Shown piece by piece: positions 28,310-37,873 of a stretch of 64,000 nucleotides of DNA. The stretch comes from CBDBGD01 sp965205235. Its GTDB lineage: Bacteria; Chloroflexota; Dehalococcoidia; Lucifugimonadales; UBA1127. The stretch covers positions 240,157 through 304,156 of the forward strand of contig CBDBGD010000002.1 in assembly GCA_965205235.1 (NCBI GenBank), given 5' to 3'. Within the stretch, counting starts at the first letter, position 1; every line of letters begins with the position of its first letter. The position numbers and the translations under genes are program-made. The notes under the pieces are model-generated. The model did no database searches. It was not told the DNA's origin and saw only the letters and a list, made by a program, of their open reading frames with translations.

Positions 28310-29709
28310 TGGAGTCAGACCTCGATCTCGCGATACGCTACTTCTACCTGCTGGCCGCGGCCCTCCTCATCCTGGGGCTGAAGCGGCTCAGCTCACCCGC
28401 CACGGCGCGCTCGGGGAACCTGCTGGCCTCGCTGGGGATGCTCATCGCCGTGGTGGTCACGCTGCTGGACCGTGACATCGTCCGCTACGAGCTCATCCTG
28501 GTGGGGATCGCTCTGGGGGCACTGATCGGGGCTGTGCTCGCGCAGACCATACGCATGACGGCGATGCCGCAGATGGTCGCGGTCTTCAACGGGCTGGGCG
28601 GAGGCGCGTCGGCCCTCATCGCCGCCTCCGAGTTCGTCCGACTAACCCGGGACGGCGGCTCGCTGTCCACGGACCTCTCGCTCACCATCGCCCTTGGGAC
28701 GCTCATCGGCCTGGTCACGCTCTCCGGGAGCGTCATCGCCTTCGGCAAGCTGCAGGACCTCATCGAGACCCGGCCGGTCACCTTCCCCCTCCAGCGGAGC
28801 CTGAGCTTGGTCCTGTTTGTGGGCCTCCTGGCCATGGTGGTCTACCTGGTGGCCTTCTCCGCCAGCATGGAGGTCTACATCGCCCTGGGCGCCGTCTCAC
28901 TACTGCTGGGCGTCTTGCTGGTGGTCCGCATCGGCGGAGCGGACATGCCGGTGGTCATCTCCCTGCTGAACTCCTACTCCGGCGTGGCGGCCGCGGCGGC
29001 CGGTTTCGTACTGGACAACCTCATGCTCATCATCGGGGGGTCGTTCGTGGGCGCGGCGGGGCTCATCCTGACGCAGATCATGACCAAGGCGATGAACCGC
29101 TCCCTGGCCAACGTGGTGTTCGGCGCGTTCGGGGCCGCGGCAGGCGCGGGCGGGACGCAGATGGGCGACGACGACCGCGCCGTGCGGGACGTGACCGCGG
29201 AGGACGCAGCGGTACTGCTGGCCTATGCCCGGTCCGTCATCTTCGTTCCGGGCTACGGGCTGGCGGTGGCCCAGGCCCAGCACCAGGTCAGGGAGCTTGC
29301 CGACCTGCTGGAGGCCCGAGGCGTCAGCGTACGGTACGCCATCCACCCCGTCGCCGGCCGGATGCCGGGCCACATGAACGTGCTGCTGGCCGAGGCGAAC
29401 GTGTCGTACGACAAGCTGTACGACCTGGACGAGATCAACGATGAGTTCGAGCGAACGGACGTGGCCGTGGTCATCGGTGCCAACGACGTGGTCAACCCGG
29501 CGGCACGCAGCGTGCAGGACAGCCCCATCTACGGCATGCCCATCCTCAACGCCGATCGCGCCCAGCACGTCCTGGTGTTGAAGCGGAGCATGAACCCGGG
29601 GTTCGCCGGCATCGAGAACGATCTCTTCTACACGGAGAATACCCGCATGCTCTTCGGCGACGCCCGAGCGTCGGTTGCCCGCCTCGTCGAGGAGGTCAAG
29701 GCGGCCTGA
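28309..29709 (+). CDS. pntB: NAD(P) transhydrogenase subunit beta
   Basis: The 466-residue beta subunit holds the rest of the proton channel (about eight helices to residue 265) and the soluble NADP(H)-binding domain III. GYGLAVAQAQHQVRELADLL (near 319) and AGRMPGHMNVLLAEA (near 350) are the NADP-binding blocks, and GANDVVNPAA follows. It begins at TAATG overlapping the pntAB stop. The three genes form the operon pntAA-pntAB-pntB. Confidence 0.95.
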   Translation: MESDLDLAIRYFYLLAAALLILGLKRLSSPATARSGNLLASLGMLIAVVVTLLDRDIVRYELILVGIALGALIGAVLAQTIRMTAMPQMVAVFNGLGGGASALIAASEFVRLTRDGGSLSTDLSLTIALGTLIGLVTLSGSVIAFGKLQDLIETRPVTFPLQRSLSLVLFVGLLAMVVYLVAFSASMEVYIALGAVSLLLGVLLVVRIGGADMPVVISLLNSYSGVAAAAAGFVLDNLMLIIGGSFVGAAGLILTQIMTKAMNRSLANVVFGAFGAAAGAGGTQMGDDDRAVRDVTAEDAAVLLAYARSVIFVPGYGLAVAQAQHQVRELADLLEARGVSVRYAIHPVAGRMPGHMNVLLAEANVSYDKLYDLDEINDEFERTDVAVVIGANDVVNPAARSVQDSPIYGMPILNADRAQHVLVLKRSMNPGFAGIENDLFYTENTRMLFGDARASVARLVEEVKAA

Positions 29710-29884
29710 GCCAGAGTCCATCGCCCGGTGCTACGACCCCAGATCCCACGTCCTCACTCGCCGCCGTGCGGCGCCCTCTCCTTTAGGCCGATGCGCCTAG
29801 AGGCCCACGCTGACGCTCCTCTCTGCCATCCCCAGGTCGCGTGCGTGGCCGGGCCAGGCGCGCAGGGGCGACGGCGGACGCGAC

Positions 29885-29909
29885 AGCGCCCCCGACATGC
29901 GGGGGCGCT
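29885..29909. terminator. bidirectional hairpin between pntB and dppC
   Basis: AGCGCCCCC and GGGGGCGCT flank a 7-nt loop between two convergent operons. T residues are few on either side. The rest of the 229-base gap shows no gene. Confidence 0.65.
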
Positions 29910-29938
29910 TCAAGCTTCGTAGGTGTGTAGCGACGGGG

Positions 29939-30862
29939 CTACGTGCGAACGCCGGCGGCCCGGCTGCCCCGCAGCCTGGGGTCCAGGACGTCCCGCATGG
30001 CGTCGCCCAGCATGTTGAACCCGTAGACGCAGAGGGCGAGGCCCGCAGAGGGTGGCAGCGGCAGCCACCACCCGGTGAGGAAGAGGTTCTTGGTGCTGGT
30101 CTGCACCATGTTGCCCCAGGTGGGGTTCTCCGGGCTCACGCCAAGGCCCAGGAAGGCCAGGGAGGACTCGACCAGGATGGCGCCGCCCACGCTGAGGCTG
30201 ATGATCACCATGTACAGCGCCGTGACGTTGGGCAGGATGTGCCGGAAGAGGATGCGCGGCGCGCCCGCGCCGATGGCGCGCGCGGACTCCACGTACGTGG
30301 TCTCCTTAATCGAAAGGACGCGCGATCGAATGACGCGAATAGACCCCGGAATAAGTCCAATAGTAATAGCAAAGGTGACGGTCTGGATCCCCGGTTCGAA
30401 GATGGCCACCCAGAAGAGGGCGATAATGAGGCCGGGAAATGCGATGAGCGCGTCGACGAAGCGCTGGGTGATGAGGTCCACGGGGCCGCCGAAGTAGGCG
30501 CTCATCATCCCTACCAGCAGAGCGATGGTCTTGCCCAGAAGCACGGCCACCACGCCGATGCGCATGGAGTTCCGCGTGGCCCAGAGAGTCCGGCTCATCA
30601 CGTCGCGTCCCAGCTCGTCCGTCCCGACGACGAAGTCCCTGCTGGGGTCGGCATGCGGCGTGCCTACAAACTCCAGAGGGTCATGGGGCGCAATAACGTA
30701 GGGAAAGATTGCCAGAAACGTCATGAAGAGAATGATGAAGGCGCCCACGGCCCCCAGGGGCTTGGCCTGGACGAACTTTACGACATTGAGTGCGAAGTGG
30801 CGGACCCGCCCGTGCCACCGGGGAGTCGAAAAGAGTTCGCCCGCCCTCTCTGTTGCTGCCAC
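29939..30862 (-). CDS. dppC: peptide/nickel-type ABC transporter permease
   Basis: A 307-residue permease of the DppC/OppC family. It has an N-terminal helix, the conserved HPLG-type segment FVVGTDELGRDVMSRTLW (near residue 77) and the coupling loop ESARAIGAGAPRILFRHILPN (near 190). The start is a GTG at 30862 with a GGGAG RBS. A short AT-rich patch with unusual codons (about 30330-30370) breaks the local GC bias but leaves the frame intact. It follows dppB in the operon dppA-dppB-dppC. No ATPase genes (dppD, dppF) are present here, so ATPases must come from elsewhere. Confidence 0.9.
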   Translation of the reverse strand: MAATERAGELFSTPRWHGRVRHFALNVVKFVQAKPLGAVGAFIILFMTFLAIFPYVIAPHDPLEFVGTPHADPSRDFVVGTDELGRDVMSRTLWATRNSMRIGVVAVLLGKTIALLVGMMSAYFGGPVDLITQRFVDALIAFPGLIIALFWVAIFEPGIQTVTFAITIGLIPGSIRVIRSRVLSIKETTYVESARAIGAGAPRILFRHILPNVTALYMVIISLSVGGAILVESSLAFLGLGVSPENPTWGNMVQTSTKNLFLTGWWLPLPPSAGLALCVYGFNMLGDAMRDVLDPRLRGSRAAGVRT

Positions 30863-30886
30863 AGACTCCCTCTCTCTCCTTGGGAC

Positions 30887-31843
30887 CTACGAGTAGCGGA
30901 TCCGGGGATCGATCCAGCCGTAGGCCATATCCGTCAGCAGGTTGATGACCATGACCGCAGCGCCAATCGCGATGACCATGCCCTGGAGCATGGCGTAGTC
31001 TCGGGAGCCGGCCGCCTCTCGAACGGTGCGCCCGAGACCCGGCACCTCGAAGACCGACTCGGTGATAACGGTGCCGGAAATCAGGTTCGCAACGCTCAAG
31101 CCGGTGATGGTGATGACCGGCAGGAGGGCGTTGCGCAGGGCATGCCGGAAGATGACGATGCGCTCTCGCAGACCCTTGGAGCGGGCGGTCCGGATGTAGT
31201 CCTCCCGGATGACCTCAAGCATCTCGGAACGCACCAAGCGCATGTAGGGGGCCGATGCGGCGATGATGAGCACGATGGCCGGCCAGACCATCTTCTTCAT
31301 ATTCCGCACGGGGTCTTCAGTGAAGTGGACGTACCCCACCTCCGGCATCCAACCAAAGGCCCCCACCAGGAAGATGAGAATGAGCGCGGCAACCACGAAG
31401 ACGGGCAGGGTAATGCCCGTAATGGCCATGACCCTGAGGCCGTAGTCAATCCTTGTATCCTGTCTGTAGGCGGAGAAGACACCCAGCGGCACGCCCACGA
31501 AGAAGCCGCCTATGCCTGCCATGATCATGAGCTGGAAGGAGGGCACCCATCGTTCTTGGAGGACCTGCACGACGGGCTTGTTGTAGCGGAACGAGCGGCC
31601 CAGGTCGCCTTGGAGCAGGTGCCAGATCCAGTCACCGTACTGCACGTAGATGGGACGGGTGAGCCCCAACTCCTCACGCAGCTGCGCCGCCCGTTCCACC
31701 TGGAGGTTGCTGGTCATATCCTCCGCGAAGATAGCGTCCACGGTATCTCCGGGAATGGCCCGCAACATCGCGAAGAAGATGATGGACAAGAAGAACAGCG
31801 TGACCGGTATAAGGATCATCCGTCGGATGATGTACTGCCGCAT
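30887..31843 (-). CDS. dppB: peptide/nickel-type ABC transporter permease
   Basis: A 318-residue DppB/OppB-type permease. Family blocks are MRQYIIRRMILIPVTLFFLSI at the start, LGRSFRYNKPV near 85, the coupling loop RTARSKGLRERIVIFRHALRN near 220 and the C-terminal AYGWIDPRIRYS. The ATG has a GGGGAG RBS. It is the middle gene of the operon, between dppA and dppC. Confidence 0.93.
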   Translation of the reverse strand: MRQYIIRRMILIPVTLFFLSIIFFAMLRAIPGDTVDAIFAEDMTSNLQVERAAQLREELGLTRPIYVQYGDWIWHLLQGDLGRSFRYNKPVVQVLQERWVPSFQLMIMAGIGGFFVGVPLGVFSAYRQDTRIDYGLRVMAITGITLPVFVVAALILIFLVGAFGWMPEVGYVHFTEDPVRNMKKMVWPAIVLIIAASAPYMRLVRSEMLEVIREDYIRTARSKGLRERIVIFRHALRNALLPVITITGLSVANLISGTVITESVFEVPGLGRTVREAAGSRDYAMLQGMVIAIGAAVMVINLLTDMAYGWIDPRIRYS

Positions 31844-31864
31844 CCGTCTCCCCGCAAACTACCA

Positions 31865-31900
31865 TCCCGGCCACCCGCCCTCTCGGGCGAGTGGCCGGGA
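31865..31900 (-). terminator. hairpin between dppA and dppB
   Basis: TCCCGGCCAC pairs with GTGGCCGGGA, with an inner CGCCC/GGGCG stem. No U-tract follows on the minus strand. It more likely shields the dppA mRNA end or attenuates than fully terminates. Confidence 0.6.
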
Positions 31901-31956
31901 ATCGGTTCTCAATCTACCGTGAGCCTGGCACACCCTTTGGGGGTGTCCAGAGCCTT

Positions 31957-33879
31957 CTAGCCCTCGTCTATCCAGACGTGCTTCAGGTCCTCAAGAGTCA
32001 TGGACCCAGGCCCCGGGAACCAGTTCTTGACCTTCAGGTAGTACATCCTGTTGGTGGCCGGCCAGCCGATGCTGATCATGGGCAGCTGGGGCTCGTTCAG
32101 GATGCGCTCGATGGCCTTGGCTTCTTCCTGAGCTGCGGCGTTGTCGATCGACCGAGCGTAGCGGAAGAACACCTCGTCCATCCGCTCCTGGCCAGGGTAG
32201 TACCAGGGTCGGCCGCCGAGCCCGGTGCCCACGGAGAGCAGGCTGATGGCGTAGGGGTCCAGCGGGTCGTTGACCGACTGGAACAGGTTCTCCCGGGTCA
32301 TGTGCCAGTTGCCCTGCTTGATCTCCGTCATGTAGGCAACGTAGTCCTTCAGCTGGGCCTCCAGCGTGAAGCCAACGTCTCGCATGCCCTGGACGGCGAT
32401 GGTCCACATCTCGAAGCCCATTCCGGGCTCGCCCAGACCCAGCTCGAACTTGAACGGGGCTACGCAGTCGGCGAAGGCATCGCAGACGAGCTGCTTGGCC
32501 CGAGCAACGTCCGCAGCGCGCTGTGCGGGGTCAGGGTTCCGGGAGGGGAAGGTCTCAAACTCGTCCTGCGGGATGCAGAACTCGGGGAACCAGTCGCACT
32601 GGACCGTGCGGCCCGGCAGACCCCGACCCTCGTCCGGGATGTTGTACATGTCGTAGACCGGGATGGCGAGACGCAGGGCCTCTACGACGTTGGGGTTGTC
32701 AAAGGGCGGGATCTCCCAGTTGATGAAGTAGTGGGTGAAGAGACCCCGGCTGCTGTCGATGGCGCCCAGCTTGTCGGCGCCGACACGCTGGATCATGGCG
32801 TCGGCTTCCTTCTTCTTGATGGTCGGGCCGCAGCCGGGCCAGACATCAATGCCGCCGGACTGGATCAGGGCGAAGCGGGTGGTGTCGTCCCGAACGACCG
32901 GGTGGTTGTAGGTGTCCAGGTAGGGGTAGGAGTTCCCCTCCGGGTCCGTGCCCCAGTAGTTGGGGTTCTTCTCCCACTTCTGGCCCGCGTCCGTGTCGAA
33001 GTCCACCAGGAGCCACGGACCGGTGCCGTTGGACTTCTCCATCTTCTTCCACGGGTAGGTGTCCACGGTCCGGTCGTTGGTGGTGATGTCGTCGGAGTTC
33101 AGGATGTGACCGGCATAGGGGCTACCAAGGAAGGGGATGACGGTCCGGTTGGGAGCGTCCAGGTGGAACTGGACGGTGTGGTCGTCCACCTTGGTGACCT
33201 GCTCGACGAACTGTCGGGCACGGATCACCACGCGGGTGGAGACGTCCCACTCGGTCTCGAGCACTCGCTCGAAGGTGGCCACCACGTCGTCGGCGGTGAA
33301 GGCCGAGCCGTCGTGGAACTGGACGCCCTGGCGCAGGTTGAAGGTCCACACGTCACCGGCGGCGTTGGGCTCCCAGGACTCTGCCAGGCCGGGGATGGTG
33401 ACCGCACCCTGCTCGGGGTTGAACGGCCGCTGGTAGTCGATGAGGCGGTCATACTGGTGCTGCATCGAGCAGCCAGGAGCGGCGCCCCGGAAGTCGAAGT
33501 GGTGGGGGTCGAAGGTCAGCGCCCCGCCGAACACGAAGGAGTTGATGGTGCCGCCGTAGACGGGGGCCTTCTTCATCATCATTTCGCCACCGGTGGTTGT
33601 ACCGGCGGTCGTCTGGGTGCCGCCACCCGTGGGCCGAGCAACCGTGATGCTCGTGGGGCCCGTGGGCTGTGCTGCAGTTGTAGTGGCAGCCTGTTGGGTG
33701 GTTGCTGCCGTGGTAGTCGTAGTCGTTGCTGCAGCGGTCTGCTGCGTGGTGGTGGTGCCGGTCGTGGTCTGCGTCATCGCATCCCCGTCGTCACCGCCGC
33801 CACAGGCCACGGCCAAGGCCATCACCAAGGCCAGGGCTCCTGCAGCCAGGACCGCCCCTCGGCGTCTGAGCGTCCGCAT
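31957..33879 (-). CDS. dppA: peptide ABC transporter substrate-binding lipoprotein
   Basis: A 640-residue binding protein of the family-5 (DppA/OppA) type. The lipobox ends at Cys26 (LAVAC), followed by a Thr/Gln-rich linker to about residue 90. The binding domain shows AESWEPNAAGDVWTFNLRQG and VQFHDGSAFTADDVVATFER, which are SBP-5 signatures. The ATG at 33879 has a GGAGG RBS; an upstream frame extension lacks one. It is longer than usual (about 540). Ligand (peptide, sugar or metal complex) is unknown. Confidence 0.9.
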   Translation of the reverse strand: MRTLRRRGAVLAAGALALVMALAVACGGGDDGDAMTQTTTGTTTTQQTAAATTTTTTAATTQQAATTTAAQPTGPTSITVARPTGGGTQTTAGTTTGGEMMMKKAPVYGGTINSFVFGGALTFDPHHFDFRGAAPGCSMQHQYDRLIDYQRPFNPEQGAVTIPGLAESWEPNAAGDVWTFNLRQGVQFHDGSAFTADDVVATFERVLETEWDVSTRVVIRARQFVEQVTKVDDHTVQFHLDAPNRTVIPFLGSPYAGHILNSDDITTNDRTVDTYPWKKMEKSNGTGPWLLVDFDTDAGQKWEKNPNYWGTDPEGNSYPYLDTYNHPVVRDDTTRFALIQSGGIDVWPGCGPTIKKKEADAMIQRVGADKLGAIDSSRGLFTHYFINWEIPPFDNPNVVEALRLAIPVYDMYNIPDEGRGLPGRTVQCDWFPEFCIPQDEFETFPSRNPDPAQRAADVARAKQLVCDAFADCVAPFKFELGLGEPGMGFEMWTIAVQGMRDVGFTLEAQLKDYVAYMTEIKQGNWHMTRENLFQSVNDPLDPYAISLLSVGTGLGGRPWYYPGQERMDEVFFRYARSIDNAAAQEEAKAIERILNEPQLPMISIGWPATNRMYYLKVKNWFPGPGSMTLEDLKHVWIDEG

Positions 33880-33943
33880 AAACACCTCCGTCGGTTCCAA
33901 GTCCGCAGCATACCGCACCCACGGCACTGCGGTGGTGCGTGCT

Positions 33944-33973
33944 AGGGTAAAAGGGGCGCATACGGCTTGTCAA
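33944..33973 (-). promoter_or_regulatory. promoter of the dpp operon
   Basis: On the minus strand, TTGACA (33973-33968) and TACCCT (33949-33944) are spaced by 18 nt, about 60 bases ahead of dppA. Confidence 0.6.
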
Positions 33974-33980
33974 GGGGAAG

Positions 33981-34000
33981 GCGTGGGCAATTTCCCACGC
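33981..34000 (-). terminator. terminator of the CoA-transferase gene
   Basis: GCGTGGG and CCCACGC flank a 6-nt loop directly after the CoA-transferase stop, followed on the minus strand by CTTCCCCTT. It separates that gene from the dpp promoter. Confidence 0.65.
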
Positions 34001-34007
34001 CGACAAG

Positions 34008-35276
34008 CTATCGGGTGACGCCCAGCTCCCTGAGGCGCTCCACTTCCTGGGCGGTGTATCCCAGCGCGGCGAGGATTTCGTCCGTGTGCTGGCCCAGGGC
34101 CGGCGAGGCGCTCGTTGCCTCCAGAGGTGTGCCGCTCATGCGCAGGATGGGCCCTGCCATCTTGAGGGGGCCGGCCAAGGCGTGCTCCAGCTCCACGACC
34201 ATCTCGTTGGCGCGGACCTGCTCGTCGTCCAGGAGCTCTTCGATGAAGCGGACGGGCCCGCAGGGGATGCCGGCGGCGTCCAGGATGCCTATCCACTCCT
34301 GGTTGGTGCGCTCCCGGAAAAGGGCCTCGGTCTGCGCCTCGAGGGCCTTCCCGAAGGCGCGGGCCTCATCGCTGGCGGGGTCGTAGCCGGGCTCGAAGCG
34401 GATGTCCCGAATGTCGAGCACGGTCGCCAGCTTCTTTCGCAGCGGGTCGCTGAGGCAGCCCACGGCCAGGACGCCGTCCCGGGTCTGGTAGTTCCGGTAG
34501 TAGATGTTTCCCGGCGGACGGTCGCGGAACTGCGCCATGCGAGCGTGGACCTCGGAGAAGGGCTGGCCTGCGCTCCTCATGGCCGACAGGTCCTCCAGGG
34601 CCTGAACGCGGTCCTCACCGTCGACAACCTCCACCTGGAGCAGGCGGCTGGTCTGGAGCATCAGCGCCGTGGCCAGGAGCGTCGCCTCGATCTTCTGGCC
34701 CACGCCCGTGCGCTCGCGAGCGTAGAGCGCGGCCGATACACCCCAAGCGATGGCGATGCCGGTGGCGAAGTCCGCCATCGCGCTCGAGGTCACGTGCTGC
34801 GGCACGCCCTCCACGAACTTCCCCTCGGACGCGACGATGCCGCTCATGGCCTGGATGATGAGGTCGTAGCCGGGCCGCCGGCTGTGGGGCCCTCGCCGGC
34901 CGTAGGCGGTGTTCTCGCAGTAGATGATGCGCGGGTTGATGGCGGAGAGGGTCTCGTAGTCGATGCCCAGCTTCGCGGGGACGTCCGGCCGGTAGTTGAC
35001 GATCACCACGTCCATATCCGGGACGAGCTTGCGGACCACCTCCTGCCCCTCCGGGCTCACCAGGTCCAGGGGCAGGCTCCGCTTGCCGCGGTTGAGGGAG
35101 ATGTAGGTGTGGCTTTCGCCGGGAAGGAACTCCCGGTTGTAGCGCCAGGGGTCGCCCCAGGGAGGCTCGACCTTGATGACCTGGGCGCCCATGTCGGCCA
35201 GCAGCATGCCGCCAAAGGGGCCGGCGATGATCTCCGTGAAGTCCAGCACGCGAACCCCGTCCAGCGGTCCGGGCAT
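34008..35276 (-). CDS. CaiB/BaiF (class III) CoA-transferase
   Basis: A 422-residue class III CoA-transferase, which moves CoA between carboxylic acids through an aspartyl-CoA thioester. The N-terminal PLDGVRVLDFTEIIAGPFGG and GAQVIKVEPPWGDPWR are family hallmarks. The catalytic Asp is Asp138 in RRPGYDLIIQAMSG. The ATG at 35276 overlaps no other gene. Formyl-CoA, carnitine and bile-acid enzymes share these motifs, so the substrate cannot be named. It stands alone between dpp and the ThDP operon. Confidence 0.88.
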   Translation of the reverse strand: MPGPLDGVRVLDFTEIIAGPFGGMLLADMGAQVIKVEPPWGDPWRYNREFLPGESHTYISLNRGKRSLPLDLVSPEGQEVVRKLVPDMDVVIVNYRPDVPAKLGIDYETLSAINPRIIYCENTAYGRRGPHSRRPGYDLIIQAMSGIVASEGKFVEGVPQHVTSSAMADFATGIAIAWGVSAALYARERTGVGQKIEATLLATALMLQTSRLLQVEVVDGEDRVQALEDLSAMRSAGQPFSEVHARMAQFRDRPPGNIYYRNYQTRDGVLAVGCLSDPLRKKLATVLDIRDIRFEPGYDPASDEARAFGKALEAQTEALFRERTNQEWIGILDAAGIPCGPVRFIEELLDDEQVRANEMVVELEHALAGPLKMAGPILRMSGTPLEATSASPALGQHTDEILAALGYTAQEVERLRELGVTR

Positions 35277-35444
35277 GGCACACCCCCAGTCCTGCGAGCA
35301 GCGGTGGTGCTGCGCAGCATACCATGGGCGGCACAGGCTGTCATCGACGAACGCCCGCGCGGCACGCGTGGGATTTCAGTGTACGCGCCGGTAGCCCTGT
35401 GGTAGACTGGCCGCGCTCGTGAGCGATAGCGCCGGAGGCGCCCC

Positions 35445-37043
35445 ATGCCTGTGATGACGGGAGGAGAAGCCCTGGCCCAGTCCCTCTACCGGGAGGGGGT
35501 CCGAGTAGTCTTCGGTCTTCCGGGCGTCCAGATCTACCACGCGCTGGACGGGCTGGCCAAGGAGCCCGGCATCCGCTTCATCACCACCCGCCACGAGCAG
35601 GCTACCACCTACATGGCCGACGGCTACGCACGCGCCGGCGGCGGCATCGCTGCGGCGCTGGTGGTGCCCGGGCCGGGGCTGCTCAACGCCGCCTCGGGCA
35701 TCGGCACGGCCTACTCCGCCTCCTCCCCGATGATCGTGGTCTCCGGCCAGATCGCTAGCGACCTCATCGGCAAAGACGTGGGCGTGCTCCACGAGGTGCG
35801 GGACCAGCTCTCGACGGTCGCCCCCATCACCAAGTGGCGGGCGGAGGTGGGCGAGGCCGGCGAGGTGCCGCGCGCCGTCCATCAGGCTTTCCTGGAGCTT
35901 CGCACGGGGCGTCCCCGGCCCGTGGCCATCGAGATCCCTCCCGACGTCCTCGCGCAGGAGAGCGACGTGGAGCTCCTGGAGCCCGGCGTCTTCCCGTCGC
36001 CCCCGGGCGATCCGGCCGCGCTGGAAGAAGCTGCGAACGCCCTGGCGAACGCGGCGCGGCCCGTCATCTGGGCGGGCGGCGGCGTCATCACGTCGGGCGC
36101 GTCGGCGGCGCTGTGCGAGCTAGCGGAGCTGCTTCAGGCGCCGGTCATCACCACCGGTGAAGGGAAGGGCGTGATATCCGAGGCGCACTACCTGTCCCTG
36201 GGCGTGGCCCGAGGGCCGAAGGACCCGCTACGCGAGCTCTTCCGCACCAGCGACCTGGTCCTGGCGGTTGGCACTCGATTCGCGACGGCGCAGGCTGACC
36301 CCGGCCAGCAGGTCGTCCAAGTCGACATCGACCCGGAGGAGATCGGACGCAACCACGAGCGGACGCTGGGCGTGGTCGCGGACGCACGCGGGGCGCTGGA
36401 GCAGCTGTGCGCTCTCCTGAAGCAGAACGGCCGTCAACGCCCCTCCCGCCGCGAGGAGACCGAGGGCATCCGCTCCCTGCGCTACGATCCTGCGGGCATG
36501 GTGGAGCCACAGGCCTCCTTCATCCGAGCGCTGCGCTCCGCGATGCCGGAAGACGGCGTGCTGGTGGCAGGCATGACCCAGGTGGGCTACTACAGCCGGC
36601 CCTTCTTCCCCGTCTACCACCCCCGCACCTACCTGACCTCCTCCTACTTCGGCAACCTGGGATACGCCTACCCCACGGCGCTGGGCGCCAAGGTCGCGTG
36701 CCCGGACAAGGCCGTGGTCGCCGTGTCCGGCGACGGCGGCTTCCTCTTCAACTCGCAGGAGCTGGCCACGGCGGTGCTGCACGACATCGGGGCGATAGCG
36801 GTGGTGTTCAAGGACGACGCCTACGGCAACGTGCTGCGCGACCAGGAGAACCGCTTCGACGGGCGGGTGTTCGGCGCTAGGCTCCACAACCCCGACTTCG
36901 TGAAGCTGGCGCATGCGTACGGCGCCGACGGGTACCGCGCGCACGACGCCCAGGAGCTGCAGAAGGCACTGGCGGAGGCCATCGAGCGGGACCGCCCTGC
37001 ACTCATCGAGGTCCCCGTGGGGCCCATGCCGTCGGGCGCCTAG
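35445..37043 (+). CDS. thiamine-diphosphate enzyme of the acetolactate-synthase family
   Basis: A 532-residue ThDP-dependent enzyme with the three-domain layout of acetolactate synthase, benzoylformate decarboxylase and oxalyl-CoA decarboxylase. The cofactor-activating Glu is Glu51 in TTRHEQATTYMADGYAR. The central Rossmann domain spans about 190-330. The ThDP/metal motif begins at G429-D-G and ends in DDAYGN, close to the canonical GDG...N spacing. It has no regulatory partner next to it, which argues against biosynthetic IlvB. An aspartate dehydrogenase-like gene begins 28 bases later. Substrate is unknown. Confidence 0.85.
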   Translation: MPVMTGGEALAQSLYREGVRVVFGLPGVQIYHALDGLAKEPGIRFITTRHEQATTYMADGYARAGGGIAAALVVPGPGLLNAASGIGTAYSASSPMIVVSGQIASDLIGKDVGVLHEVRDQLSTVAPITKWRAEVGEAGEVPRAVHQAFLELRTGRPRPVAIEIPPDVLAQESDVELLEPGVFPSPPGDPAALEEAANALANAARPVIWAGGGVITSGASAALCELAELLQAPVITTGEGKGVISEAHYLSLGVARGPKDPLRELFRTSDLVLAVGTRFATAQADPGQQVVQVDIDPEEIGRNHERTLGVVADARGALEQLCALLKQNGRQRPSRREETEGIRSLRYDPAGMVEPQASFIRALRSAMPEDGVLVAGMTQVGYYSRPFFPVYHPRTYLTSSYFGNLGYAYPTALGAKVACPDKAVVAVSGDGGFLFNSQELATAVLHDIGAIAVVFKDDAYGNVLRDQENRFDGRVFGARLHNPDFVKLAHAYGADGYRAHDAQELQKALAEAIERDRPALIEVPVGPMPSGA

Positions 37044-37071
37044 CGGAGCGAGGCGAGAGGGTGGAGGGCAC

Positions 37072-37869
37072 GTGAACGTCGGCATCGTCGGCATGGGGAC
37101 CATCGGGCGGACCGTGGCCCGGGAGCTGGACCGGGAGAGGGTGCCGGGCATACGGCTGGCAGCCCTCAGCAGCCGGGACCTGCCCAAGGCAAAGGCCTTT
37201 GCCACCACCCTGGCCACCGCGCCCCGCTCGGTCCCGCTGGCCGAGATGCCCCCCCTCTGCGACCTGGTCATCGAAGCCGCCGGCGCGGAGGCCGTGGGGC
37301 CTGTAGCGGAGACGGCCCTCGCCGCGGGAGTCTCGATCATGGTGCTGAGCTGCGGCGTCCTCCTGGAGCGCCAGGACCTGGTGGAGATGGCCCGAGAGAA
37401 GGGCGCGGTGATCCATGTCCCGTCCGGGGCCATCATCGGCCTGGACGGGCTTCGGGGCGCGGCCATGGGGCAGGTCAAGGACGTGACCATCATCACGAGG
37501 AAGCCGCCCCGGGGCCTGGCCGGCGCTCCCGGCGCGGCGGGGGTGGACCTGGACGCGGTGACGACGCCGACGGTGCTCTACGAGGGGCCCGTCACGGAGG
37601 CGGTGAAGCTCTTTCCCGCCAACGTGAACGTGGCCGCGGCGGTGAGCATGGCGGGCGTGGGCCCGCTGCGGACGAGCATCCGGGTGATCGCAGACCCGGG
37701 GGTGACCCGCAACACCCACCAGGTGGTGGCGGAGGGCGAGTTCGGTCGAATGGAGCTGCACATCGAGAACGTACCGACAGAGGAGAACCCTCGAACGGGA
37801 CGCCTCACGGCCCTGTCCGTGCTGGCGTACCTGCAGCAGATGGTATCGCCTCTGCGGCTAGGAGTGTGA
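37072..37869 (+). CDS. nadX: aspartate dehydrogenase-like protein
   Basis: A 265-residue NAD(P)-dependent enzyme of the aspartate dehydrogenase family, which interconverts aspartate and iminoaspartate. The Rossmann motif GIVGMGTIG is at residues 4-12, the CGVLLERQDL block near 94, and the catalytic His216 lies in RNTHQVVAEGEFG. The GTG at 37072 follows a GGTGGAGG RBS. Length is normal. No nadA or nadC is nearby, so a role in NAD synthesis is not supported by context; a paired role with the ThDP enzyme is more likely. Confidence 0.85.
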   Translation: MNVGIVGMGTIGRTVARELDRERVPGIRLAALSSRDLPKAKAFATTLATAPRSVPLAEMPPLCDLVIEAAGAEAVGPVAETALAAGVSIMVLSCGVLLERQDLVEMAREKGAVIHVPSGAIIGLDGLRGAAMGQVKDVTIITRKPPRGLAGAPGAAGVDLDAVTTPTVLYEGPVTEAVKLFPANVNVAAAVSMAGVGPLRTSIRVIADPGVTRNTHQVVAEGEFGRMELHIENVPTEENPRTGRLTALSVLAYLQQMVSPLRLGV

Positions 37870-37873
37870 AGAG

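Noticed and set aside
33600..33780. Thr/Gln-rich stretch as a microsatellite or frameshift hotspot
   Set aside because: It is the lipoprotein linker of DppA, in frame and typical for exported proteins of this genome.
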